From: a bacterium
GTDB taxonomy: Bacteria; Spirochaetota; UBA4802; UBA5550
DNA: 14,144 nucleotides
Assembly: GCA_024224995.1 (NCBI GenBank)
Contig: JAAENB010000711.1
Location: 1-14,144 of the forward strand
Reading direction: 5' to 3'
The notes beneath the pieces were generated by a model. The model saw nothing but the letters and a program-made list of their open reading frames with translations, did no database searches and had not been told where the DNA came from. The position numbers and the translations under genes were made by a program. Shown in pieces: positions 1 to 6,782 of this stretch (position 1 is its first letter; each line of letters begins with the position of its first letter).

Positions 1-37
1 ACTCCACAATCTCTTTTCGGATGTGCCATATTTTCCT

Positions 38-56
38 CCCAAAACAGGTTTTTGGG
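38..56. other. short hairpin in left-edge intergenic DNA
   Basis: CCCAAAA at 38-44 pairs with TTTTGGG at 50-56, leaving a five-base loop. A T6 run lies at 63-68 on the plus strand, a little too far from the stem for a classical intrinsic terminator. It may be the remains of a terminator for a gene entering from the left. I see no coding sequence in bases 1-244. Confidence 0.3.
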
Positions 57-160
57 GCAAACTTTTTTACCCCTCATTAATAGGACGAACGGGGAGGCCT
101 TTTGATGAAATTTTTTTTGAATTTTTTTGCATAAAATTGAATTTTTTTCAAAAAAAGCCG

Positions 161-240
161 TTTTTCGAGGGGAAAACTTCTCAGAGCTCTTTATAGGAGC
201 CTTTTCAAAGGGAAAATTTCTCAGAGCTCTTTATGAGAGT
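161..240. repeat. degenerate 40-bp tandem repeat (two units)
   Basis: Two adjacent 40-base units (161-200 and 201-240) share the core TCTCAGAGCTCTTTAT, at 179-194 and 219-234. Each begins with a T-rich run followed by GGGAAAA or a close variant. The second unit can fold as a hairpin, TCTCA with TGAGA, followed by GTTTTT. The units sit just past the 3' end of the minus-strand lipoprotein gene. Upstream at 111-156 lie T7-T8 and A7 runs separated by about one or two helical turns. Function is unknown. Confidence 0.6.
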
Positions 241-244
241 TTTT

Positions 245-562
245 CTAAAAAGGAGTATCACTCGCCCCAACAACGGACTCAACCTCAAGTTCCGCGGGAA
301 ATCCCGGACCAACGGCTTTTCTCACGATTTTACCCGTAACTTTGATATATTTACCCTGGTATTTCGAAGAGATTTCCTGTGATAGTTTTCCCACAATCTT
401 AAAAGAATTGTGGTCATCAATCACCAGGGCCAGGTAGGTAAACGGCTCACTTCCTTTGACGGCAACTTTGCCATGAATGGACTCGCTGCAGGAAGAGATA
501 GAGGCTGCGATAATAAGAAAAAAAATAATTTTGATAACAAGTGTATATACGGATGATTTCAT
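245..562 (-). CDS. small predicted lipoprotein with an OB-fold-like domain
   Basis: The 105-residue product starts at the ATG at 562, preceded by a good AAAGGAG ribosome-binding site; an upstream in-frame ATG at 601 has no such site and would add 13 residues before the signal peptide. Residues 1-24 form a lipoprotein signal peptide (MKSSVYTLVIKIIFF start, lipobox ISSC), with Cys25 as the predicted lipidated residue. The remaining 80 residues alternate hydrophobic strands with glycines (HGKVAVKGSEP, YIKVTGKIV, AELEVESV), a pattern like small OB-fold lipoproteins. The gene begins 28 bases after the peptidase gene stop and is probably co-transcribed with it. No specific function can be assigned; a periplasmic binding or accessory role for the peptidase is only a guess. 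The OB-fold call is pattern recognition, not a database match. Confidence 0.75.
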   Translation of the reverse strand: MKSSVYTLVIKIIFFLIIAASISSCSESIHGKVAVKGSEPFTYLALVIDDHNSFKIVGKLSQEISSKYQGKYIKVTGKIVRKAVGPGFPAELEVESVVGASDTPF

Positions 563-590
563 TTGAAGCTCCTTTTGTGTGTAATAACCG

Positions 591-2348
591 CTAGATATCA
601 TCCCTCACCATAACCGTCAACTGCGTATTCGCTCCCAGGGTTATAGACCACTCGTTGGAACCGGTAACATCGTCACCGGCTTTAACAATACGGTTCGCGG
701 CCTTTTCTATACTGGTAGACGGTAAATTTGACGAAGTATAGATCGTAGGAGTGGGGCTGTAATAAAACATATTAATAGAACCCAGGTCAAGGGCTCTGCC
801 GGTGTCGGAATCGGGAAAGCCGGTAGAACCGTTATTCAGTTCATAGGGAGAACTGGTATTTGTTTTGTCCGAAAGAAGCTGGGCAATAGCCCACCTGCGC
901 AGCAGGGTGCCGAAGTCATCACCATTCCCAACGGAAGCCAGGGCAGTGGTAACAGCCTGGTAATCGGTATTACTGTTCTGGACCATATTCTGAAGAAGGG
1001 CAATCCCGCTGAAATTCCGGGCAAGCCAGGCGCCAAAGGAATAACTGGCGGAATAATCTTTTAAGACTTCACTAAGAGTGCTGCCCGAGTACCAATCAGT
1101 AAGAGACCGGTCATTGTATTGGTTAAAATAGTAAAGGCGGCCATCGGTGTTGGAAGAACTGCCAACATCGAGATTGGTGCCAATCACGCCCCGGGGGCCT
1201 TTAATCGCGAGTTTTTTGGAAACGTAATCTTCCGTAATCATGGCGCACATTTCGTCCAGCCAGGTTTCGGAACCGGAAGAAAGAGTATTCTTAACGGTTT
1301 TTTGGTAATAATGGATCATATGCTGGAATTCATGCGCCAGGGTGGAGATAACTTCTTCGGGCCAGGTATCCGTGGTTGCCCAGGTGCCAGAACCGCCTTC
1401 GTCATCATTGGCGAACATAACCGCGTCAAGAAAAAACATAATCCGTTCATTTGAAGTAGGATAGGAAGACGTTAGAAAATTATGCAGAGAATAGAAATAC
1501 CCGACAGTACCGCCTATTGTAGCGGTACCATCGATATCATACAGGAGAATAGTTATTTCATCGTTAGCAGTAATAAGGTTGCTGTAAACATGGGTACCCC
1601 ATTCTTCACCCACAACAGAGGTAACCCAGTCGTAAATATCATTATCAGTAGTCGTTATTAAGAATTTATCGGCCAGGGCATCCACCATGGTCGATGTGAC
1701 ATAGTATGTTTTACCGGCAGCGGCTCCGGTCCAGCAATCATCGGCAACCCAGATATTCAGGGTTTTTGTTCCCATGTCGGTAGTAATGCCCGATACAACT
1801 TTTCTGCAAGTAGCAGCTACGGTTCCTACATTCGAGTCAACATCAAATGTATAGGTATCAGAAACCGTATCATAACGGGGTTCCACGGGCCCGGGCATAA
1901 TGTTTTTACTGCTATAAGGGGCGACCTCAAAATCGGCGGGAGAATTTTTGTTAAACTCAGCGATTTCAGGGGTGCCGCGCGCGGCAGTATTATTTTCGGG
2001 AAGAGAAACAACAGATTCCGGCATATATATAAGAGGCTCTTCATAGACCTCTTCACCGTCAATACTGTTTGAGCTGACCGTAGGAGCGGTATCCGAAGAC
2101 GAAGGGCTGGTATTGGTAAGAACAAAGTAAACGTCTTTGGTATAGCTTCCCAGGTCGAGCGAATATTCGACTGTTGTGGCAGAAGTCGTATTAATAAAAT
2201 AGGTCTCATATTCCGATCCGGCATAGGTATTCGATTTTTCTACGGTTCCCGCCTCTTCCTGAGCGCAGCCGGTTATGAGAAATATTGATATCGAAATTAA
2301 AATCACCATAGGTGATAATAGAGTCTTTAAACTATGATTTCTCTTCAT
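591..2348 (-). CDS. M30-like zinc metallopeptidase lipoprotein
   Basis: The 585-residue product starts at the ATG at 2348, six bases after a perfect AGGAGG; an ATG seven codons upstream lacks a ribosome-binding site. Residues 1-27 are a lipoprotein signal peptide with lipobox ITGC, so Cys28 is the likely lipidated residue and the protein should be membrane-anchored outside the cytoplasm. A Ser/Thr/Glu-rich, low-complexity stretch follows (about 75-130). The zinc motif HEFQH lies at 339-343 in the context LAHEFQHMIHY, and about 23 residues later ETWLDEMCAM supplies a probable third zinc ligand at Glu366. This spacing and sequence style match the hyicolysin (M30) family, whose members are secreted neutral proteases; this one is longer than hyicolysin. 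Substrate is unknown. It heads a two-gene operon with the small lipoprotein downstream. Confidence 0.82.
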   Translation of the reverse strand: MKRNHSLKTLLSPMVILISISIFLITGCAQEEAGTVEKSNTYAGSEYETYFINTTSATTVEYSLDLGSYTKDVYFVLTNTSPSSSDTAPTVSSNSIDGEEVYEEPLIYMPESVVSLPENNTAARGTPEIAEFNKNSPADFEVAPYSSKNIMPGPVEPRYDTVSDTYTFDVDSNVGTVAATCRKVVSGITTDMGTKTLNIWVADDCWTGAAAGKTYYVTSTMVDALADKFLITTTDNDIYDWVTSVVGEEWGTHVYSNLITANDEITILLYDIDGTATIGGTVGYFYSLHNFLTSSYPTSNERIMFFLDAVMFANDDEGGSGTWATTDTWPEEVISTLAHEFQHMIHYYQKTVKNTLSSGSETWLDEMCAMITEDYVSKKLAIKGPRGVIGTNLDVGSSSNTDGRLYYFNQYNDRSLTDWYSGSTLSEVLKDYSASYSFGAWLARNFSGIALLQNMVQNSNTDYQAVTTALASVGNGDDFGTLLRRWAIAQLLSDKTNTSSPYELNNGSTGFPDSDTGRALDLGSINMFYYSPTPTIYTSSNLPSTSIEKAANRIVKAGDDVTGSNEWSITLGANTQLTVMVRDDI

Positions 2349-2396
2349 TATGTCCTCCTGGTGAGACATGGTACAGGAGTTGCCCCATACGTTATT

Positions 2397-2425
2397 ATGA
2401 TACTACATAAAAAAGACTAAAACAA
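2397..2425 (-). promoter_or_regulatory. sigma70-type promoter for the peptidase operon
   Basis: Reading the minus strand, TTGTTT (2420-2425) is separated by 17 bases from TATCAT (2397-2402). The predicted start is about 40 bases before the peptidase ATG at 2348. It lies back to back with the plus-strand promoter at 2461. Confidence 0.55.
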
Positions 2426-2460
2426 GAAATATTTAAGAATTTGTACACAAAATAAAGTAC

Positions 2461-2488
2461 TTGAAAAAAATAAAAAAAATACTAATAT
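2461..2488 (+). promoter_or_regulatory. sigma70-type promoter for the barrel/Ig/OmpA gene
   Basis: TTGAAA at 2461-2466 is followed after 16 bases by TAATAT at 2483-2488. The spacer is almost pure A/T. Transcription would begin near 2495 and give a leader of about 75 bases. Confidence 0.6.
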
Positions 2489-2523
2489 GTCATACTTTCT
2501 TGCCGATAGAGACATGATGCAGA

Positions 2524-2551
2524 CTTGAAGCGGAATTCAAGCGATTGTCGC
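2524..2551 (+). promoter_or_regulatory. two small hairpins in the leader of the OmpA-domain gene
   Basis: CTTGAA (2524-2529) pairs with TTCAAG (2536-2541) around a six-base loop. GCGA (2541-2544) pairs with TCGC (2548-2551) around TTG. They share base 2541, so they would stack closely or compete for one base pair. They sit just upstream of the AAAGGAG ribosome-binding site and may stabilise the message. Confidence 0.35.
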
Positions 2552-2571
2552 ACTATAAAGGAGTTTATATC

Positions 2572-5214
2572 ATGAAACATAAATATACCGGAATTATTAT
2601 TCTTGCTATTATTGCGCTATCAATTGTACCGGTAAGCCTGAAGGCACAGGACAGCGGCAAGAACCTGCACATGCTGGGCGATTCGGCAGCATCCCTGGGA
2701 AGAGGGGGCACAGGAGCAGCTTCATTTGGAACAGATCTTTTTTACCTGAACCCGGCCTCAATAGCGCTTCATGAACGGTTTGGCATAGGCATCCAGTACG
2801 GCACCCTGGGAAATCAGTTTCAGAGTCCCCATCTGACCCTGGCAATTCCAACCTCATACGGAACATTCGGAACATCAGTTCGATATTTTAATATGCCCCA
2901 GAGTACGGATTTTGGAACCGGGGTAAGTGTATCACTTGGAGGAGCAAAAGATTTTACCTCAAAGATCATGATTGGTCTGGCATTTAATTTTATGTATGCC
3001 GCGGAGAACAGCAATAATTTATTTTACATCGGTGGAACAATAGGAACAATATACAAGCTCAACGGCAGCAGAATAAAGAACGGCTTTGGTTTTTTCAATC
3101 CAAATATCGCCTTTGCCGTAAATTTCGGAGCGCCCATTGGGACAAGCAACAGCTATGTAAACGTAAATACCCTGACCCTGGGATACACCTTCCAATTTTT
3201 CCGTCATAACAAGTTTACCCTGGGATTTTATAATGATTTTTCCGCCATAGACATGTATACGGCATACCCGGCAAAACTGGGACTTGAAGCGGTTATCCTG
3301 GACAATTTTGTACTCCGGGGAGGCGGGATCGTACCAATACGGGATGACTATAATTACGGAACTGTTACAGGCGGTGCCGGGTATAAATTCAAGGCAGGTA
3401 ATTTTGCCGGATCAATCAATTACGGCTTCACCTGGTCCAGTGAACGGATAGGCCACCACGTAGGGGTTAACATGGAATACGGAGAGCTGGACAGAACAGC
3501 CCCGGAAACAAAAATAAAAACCGATAAAATGTATGTATCGCCAAATCATGATGGTACACAGGACTATGTACTCTTTAGCCCGGGCGTAGAGGACAAAAGC
3601 AGGATAAAAGGATGGCAGCTCCTGGTACTTGACTCGAACAATCAGGTGATAAAAAAGTTTAAAATGTCGGAACGGGACACAATAGAAGGACTTACTTTTA
3701 AAGGATTTTTCAAGCGCCTGTTCCAGAAAAAGGAATCCATGGTAGTACCCGATACTATCATGTGGGATGGTACGGACAAATCGGGAAAAATAGTACCGGA
3801 CGGGCAATATAGTTATTCATTTAATGCCAGGGATGAGCGGGACAATATCGCCGCAATAAAGACCGGAATTTTATATGTTGATAATACTCCGCCAAAGGTA
3901 GCGCTTCAAAGCGGGGAAAACCTCTTTTCTCCAAACGGGGACAACCAGAAAGACCTGTTTGTAATTGCCCAGAATGTACAGTCCTCTCCGGCCGATAACT
4001 GGAAAGCCGGGTTCAAAGATTCAAAGGGAAAAGTAGTAAAGAGTTTTACCTGGAAAGGAGACGCCTCTCCAACAACAATATCCTGGGACGGAAAGGACGA
4101 AAAAGGAAAAGATGTTCCCGAAGGATTGTATTATTACTTTGTAGAAAGCTCCGACAAAGCCGGGAACAAAGGAGCGGCGAACATAAAAGAGATCTCTCTA
4201 ACCAGGCAGTTTGAAGTAGCGGATATAACCATGAGCGCTGATTATTTTTCCTTTAAGAAAGATAAAGAGATTAAGCTCTTTCCAAAACTCTCAAAAATCG
4301 AAGGTCTGCAAAAGTGGACCATCACTATCGCCAAAAAGAACAAGGATGTGATAAAAACCATAAGCGGAAAAGAGAAGTTTTTAAACCTGGTTACCTGGGA
4401 TTGTAAAGATGATGAGGGAAAGCAGCTGGATGACGGCGAGTATTTCATCAAACTAACTTCACAATTTAAGAGCGGGAACAGGCCCACGTCATTTGAAAAG
4501 AAACTCATTATAGACAGCACGCCGCCGGAGCTTGAAATAAGTCATTCTCCCGGTATGTTCTCCCCTGATGACGACGGGAACAATGATATATTAACCATAA
4601 ACACTGAAACAGAAGAAGAATTCGGCATTAAGGAGTGGCGGATCAATATCTATGAACCTTCAGGAAAGCTCTTTAAAACATTTACGGGCAAGGGAAAAGT
4701 GGCCGAAGAGATCAAGTGGGACGGGCTGGGAGCGGGCAAAGACCTGGTGGAATCGGCAGCTGATTATTATATAGAACTTGAGGCTGCTGACATGGCAGGC
4801 AATACCGCGAAATCGGAGAAAGACAAAGTTGCTGTTGATATTCTTGTTATTGTAACGGAACGGGGCCTGAAAATGAGAATCAGTAATATTGAGTTTGCCT
4901 TTGGAAGAGCATATCTCAAAAGAAAAGGCAGAAGCATTCTCGACAGGGTCTCAAAAATTCTGGAAAGATATGAAAAATATGATGTCATTATTGAAGGACA
5001 TACCGACGATATAGGAAATGACGAAGCAAACCTGAAACTTTCGGAATTACGGGCCGAAGCGGTACGAAAGTACCTGGCCTCAAATGGGATCGATATTGAC
5101 CGGCTCCAGATAATTGGCATGGGAGAATCGGTACCCCTTAAAGAAAATATCAATACGGAAAATCGAAGAAGAAACAGGCGGGTTGAATTCCTGTTAATAA
5201 AACAATCAGATTAG
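2572..5214 (+). CDS. outer-membrane PorV/UPF0164-like barrel fused to FlgD-like Ig modules and an OmpA C-terminal domain
   Basis: The 880-residue product starts at the ATG at 2572, eight bases after AAAGGAG; a TTG further upstream (2545) is less likely. Residues 1-26 are a signal peptide. Residues about 27-310 resemble PorV/UPF0164-type outer-membrane barrels (LGRGGTGAASFGTDLFYLNP, then many aromatic/glycine strands). Four Ig-like FlgD modules follow, each ending in a tryptophan turn (WDG at 398, 505 and 716; WDC at 610); three contain an acidic loop of the SPNxDG type (323, 453, 664). Residues about 760-878 are an OmpA C-terminal domain with GHTD (809-812) and NRRVE near the end, the residues used for peptidoglycan binding. 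The protein would tie the outer membrane to the cell wall while holding Ig modules in the periplasm. Cargo and partners are unknown. It leads a plus-strand group with the phosphatase gene, though that link may be incidental. Confidence 0.85.
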   Translation: MKHKYTGIIILAIIALSIVPVSLKAQDSGKNLHMLGDSAASLGRGGTGAASFGTDLFYLNPASIALHERFGIGIQYGTLGNQFQSPHLTLAIPTSYGTFGTSVRYFNMPQSTDFGTGVSVSLGGAKDFTSKIMIGLAFNFMYAAENSNNLFYIGGTIGTIYKLNGSRIKNGFGFFNPNIAFAVNFGAPIGTSNSYVNVNTLTLGYTFQFFRHNKFTLGFYNDFSAIDMYTAYPAKLGLEAVILDNFVLRGGGIVPIRDDYNYGTVTGGAGYKFKAGNFAGSINYGFTWSSERIGHHVGVNMEYGELDRTAPETKIKTDKMYVSPNHDGTQDYVLFSPGVEDKSRIKGWQLLVLDSNNQVIKKFKMSERDTIEGLTFKGFFKRLFQKKESMVVPDTIMWDGTDKSGKIVPDGQYSYSFNARDERDNIAAIKTGILYVDNTPPKVALQSGENLFSPNGDNQKDLFVIAQNVQSSPADNWKAGFKDSKGKVVKSFTWKGDASPTTISWDGKDEKGKDVPEGLYYYFVESSDKAGNKGAANIKEISLTRQFEVADITMSADYFSFKKDKEIKLFPKLSKIEGLQKWTITIAKKNKDVIKTISGKEKFLNLVTWDCKDDEGKQLDDGEYFIKLTSQFKSGNRPTSFEKKLIIDSTPPELEISHSPGMFSPDDDGNNDILTINTETEEEFGIKEWRINIYEPSGKLFKTFTGKGKVAEEIKWDGLGAGKDLVESAADYYIELEAADMAGNTAKSEKDKVAVDILVIVTERGLKMRISNIEFAFGRAYLKRKGRSILDRVSKILERYEKYDVIIEGHTDDIGNDEANLKLSELRAEAVRKYLASNGIDIDRLQIIGMGESVPLKENINTENRRRNRRVEFLLIKQSD

Positions 5215-5218
5215 GTTT

Positions 5219-5258
5219 TTTCTCATAACGTGAGGTTTTAACCCCTCGTTATGAGAAG
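5219..5258 (+). promoter_or_regulatory. inverted repeat overlapping the ribosome-binding region of the phosphatase gene
   Basis: CTCATAAC (5222-5229) pairs with GTTATGAG (5248-5255), extended outward by T-A and G-U pairs and inward by GAGG with CCTC after a small bulge. There is no T-tract after it on either strand, so it is a poor intrinsic terminator. Its 3' arm reaches the GAGAAGGG that should serve as ribosome-binding site for the ATG at 5272. It may attenuate translation or mark an mRNA processing site. Confidence 0.5.
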
Positions 5259-5271
5259 GGAAATAACAAAT

Positions 5272-6087
5272 ATGAAAATATTTTTTTCGGATCTGGACGG
5301 GACATTACTGGACCATACCACATACAGCTACGCGGAAGCGGAAGAGGGGATCTCTTTACTCAAAAAGAATAATATCCCCCTGGTACTGGTTTCGAGTAAA
5401 ACCAGGCAGGAGATAGAAGAACTCAGCAGGGAGCTGCAATTGGTTTCCCCTTTTATATTTGAGAACGGCGGCGGAATAGCCTGGCCCGCGACAGAAGGGG
5501 AAAAAGCCTATAATTACAGTATGATGATGTATGATATCGATATCCTGGGTCTAAAACTTGAAGAGCTGAAACAGCACCTGAACCTGGTAGCGGATGTGAT
5601 GAAGAGTAAAATAACGACAATTGTTGATATGACTATTGATGAGCTTATCGTATTTACCGGGCTCTCCCAAAAAAAAGCCGAGCTTGCCCAAAAAAGAAAA
5701 GCCTCACTTCCTTTTATTCTATCGGAAAAGAAAGAAATAGGGATTGATGAACTCAATAAGATCAACACGATAGTAAACAAAAAGGGGCTGTCCATTACAA
5801 AAGGAGGACGTTTTTTTCATTTATCCTCAAAAGGATCAAGCAAAGGAGCGGCAATTAAGAAAGTTGTTGAAAATTATGCGAAGAAAAGCGGAGATGGAAC
5901 CATAACATCAATTGGAATTGGCGACAGTGAAAATGATATCCCCATGTTTCTCTCTGTTGACATTCCCTTCCTGGTAAAAAAACCGGGAGGAACAGCGATT
6001 AAAACAGGGCTAAAAAGCATCCGGGAAACCCGGGGGATAGGACCGGCAGGATTTACCGAAGCAGTAAAACAAATAATTCAGCCCTGA
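5272..6087 (+). CDS. mpgP: mannosyl-3-phosphoglycerate phosphatase family (HAD superfamily, type IIB cap)
   Basis: The 271-residue product starts at the ATG at 5272 (MKIFFSDLDGTLLD), which places the first HAD motif at the usual N-terminal position; an ATG at 5251 lies inside a hairpin and adds seven untypical residues. Catalytic Asp7 and Asp9 are in DLDGT. Motif II is VSSKTRQEIEEL (40-51), followed by SPFIFENGGGI, characteristic of this family. The cap contains a KRKASLPF segment (141-148), then GGRFFHLSSKGSSKG with the motif III lysine, and motif IV GDSEND at 217-222. Known members dephosphorylate mannosyl- or glucosyl-3-phosphoglycerate to the compatible solute mannosyl- or glucosylglycerate in the cytoplasm. 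No synthase gene is visible in the window. A YedP-like or other sugar-phosphate phosphatase remains possible. Confidence 0.8.
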   Translation: MKIFFSDLDGTLLDHTTYSYAEAEEGISLLKKNNIPLVLVSSKTRQEIEELSRELQLVSPFIFENGGGIAWPATEGEKAYNYSMMMYDIDILGLKLEELKQHLNLVADVMKSKITTIVDMTIDELIVFTGLSQKKAELAQKRKASLPFILSEKKEIGIDELNKINTIVNKKGLSITKGGRFFHLSSKGSSKGAAIKKVVENYAKKSGDGTITSIGIGDSENDIPMFLSVDIPFLVKKPGGTAIKTGLKSIRETRGIGPAGFTEAVKQIIQP

Positions 6088-6099
6088 AGGACTATACGA

Positions 6100-6558
6100 A
6101 TGAATATGTTTTTAGATATATTGCAATGGATCTTTGATTTAATAAAAAAAATACTGGAAAAACTTCTTGAGCTGTTTCTCCGGGTCAACATCTTTGAAAA
6201 ATTGATCATAGCAGCATTAATACCAACGTTTTACGCCATTGCAGCTCCTGTAGCGTGGTTTAAAATGCTCGAAATTTTTTATGTTAATAATCCCTTTGCG
6301 GTCTATATGATAGGGATCGTTACTGTGATGTACATAACCATGTTCCTCCGGCGATTCCTTTTCTCAATGATTATTCGAATAGTAATAAATGCCTACTATC
6401 TTGGCTGGATAATCTATTATGACCATGCAAAACTCTTCGTAAAAAATAATCCGTATGAATTAACCCCCGGCTTTGCGGTAAATATTATAGTACCGGCTGT
6501 CTATATTGTACTTTCCGCTTTTAGCTACCTGTTTGTAGAAAAAAATAGATCCGCATAA
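6100..6558 (+). CDS. small four-helix integral membrane protein of unknown function
   Basis: The 152-residue product begins 12 bases after the phosphatase stop, with AAGGA eight bases before the ATG, so it is almost certainly in the same transcript. An amphipathic N-terminal segment (about 1-28, LDILQWIFDLIKKILEKLL) is followed by four predicted membrane spans at about 31-54, 65-84, 87-107 and 124-146. The loops are short and slightly basic, and the C-terminus (EKNRSA) is charged. I recognise no family motif. The close coupling to the phosphatase could mean a link to osmotic adaptation, but nothing in the sequence shows that. Confidence 0.7.
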   Translation: MNMFLDILQWIFDLIKKILEKLLELFLRVNIFEKLIIAALIPTFYAIAAPVAWFKMLEIFYVNNPFAVYMIGIVTVMYITMFLRRFLFSMIIRIVINAYYLGWIIYYDHAKLFVKNNPYELTPGFAVNIIVPAVYIVLSAFSYLFVEKNRSA

Positions 6559-6562
6559 ACAC

Positions 6563-6587
6563 AAAAAAGCCCGGGCTGCCCCGGGCT
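6563..6587 (-). terminator. strong GC hairpin with T-tract on the minus strand
   Basis: AGCCCGGG (6568-6575) pairs with CCCGGGCT (6580-6587) around CTGC. An A6 run at 6563-6568 reads as a T-tract on the minus strand, so it best serves transcripts coming leftward from the FecR-domain gene. It lies only nine bases past the membrane-protein stop and may act in both directions. Confidence 0.65.
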
Positions 6588-6610
6588 GTTCCAACATGAC
6601 ATAATTCCGA

Positions 6611-6648
6611 ATTTGTAAGGAAATCCCTTACAAATTAATAAGGGATTT
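6611..6648. other. two mutually exclusive hairpins in the convergent intergenic zone
   Basis: ATTTGTAAGG (6611-6620) pairs with CCTTACAAAT (6626-6635). Alternatively AAATCCCTTA (6621-6630) pairs with TAAGGGATTT (6639-6648). Each stem is 10 perfect base pairs and they share bases 6626-6630, so only one can form at a time. Confidence 0.5.
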
Positions 6649-6654
6649 GACCTA

Positions 6655-6683
6655 TTGACTTACAGCCAATTTAATAGTATTAA
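6655..6683 (+). promoter_or_regulatory. possible promoter inside the convergent zone
   Basis: TTGACT (6655-6660) is followed after 17 bases by TATTAA (6678-6683). The -35 is strong and the -10 matches four of six bases. It points towards the T-tract terminator ending at 6781, with no open reading frame between them. Confidence 0.35.
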
Positions 6684-6689
6684 TAGAGT

Positions 6690-6781
6690 AGCCATTTAAT
6701 TCGAAAAGAGCTTTTTAATAAAATCTTCCAAATTTTTTTTCTCTTAACGATTAGCGTCTCTAAATGAGACGCTTTTTTTTT
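6690..6781 (+). ncRNA. candidate small RNA of about 90 bases
   Basis: The interval lies between the promoter-like hexamers at 6655-6683 and a clean intrinsic terminator at 6753-6781. It contains the partly self-complementary GAAAAGAGCTTTTT and a U-rich patch before the terminator, as in many Hfq-type small RNAs. The start is inferred from the promoter position. It might instead be only the distal 3' UTR of the 6100-6558 gene. Confidence 0.3.
6753..6781 (+). terminator. intrinsic terminator, plus strand
   Basis: AGCGTCTC (6753-6760) pairs with GAGACGCT (6766-6773) around TAAAT, followed directly by an uninterrupted T run to 6781. It ends one base before the stop codon of the convergent FecR-domain gene. 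It would stop transcription from the plus-strand operon or from the candidate small RNA. Confidence 0.85.
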
Positions 6782-6782
6782 A

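Noticed and set aside
127..339. 70-codon plus-strand open frame over the left-edge repeat
   Set aside because: It is built from homopolymer and tandem-repeat sequence, overlaps the 3' end of the lipoprotein gene in antisense, and has no ribosome-binding site.
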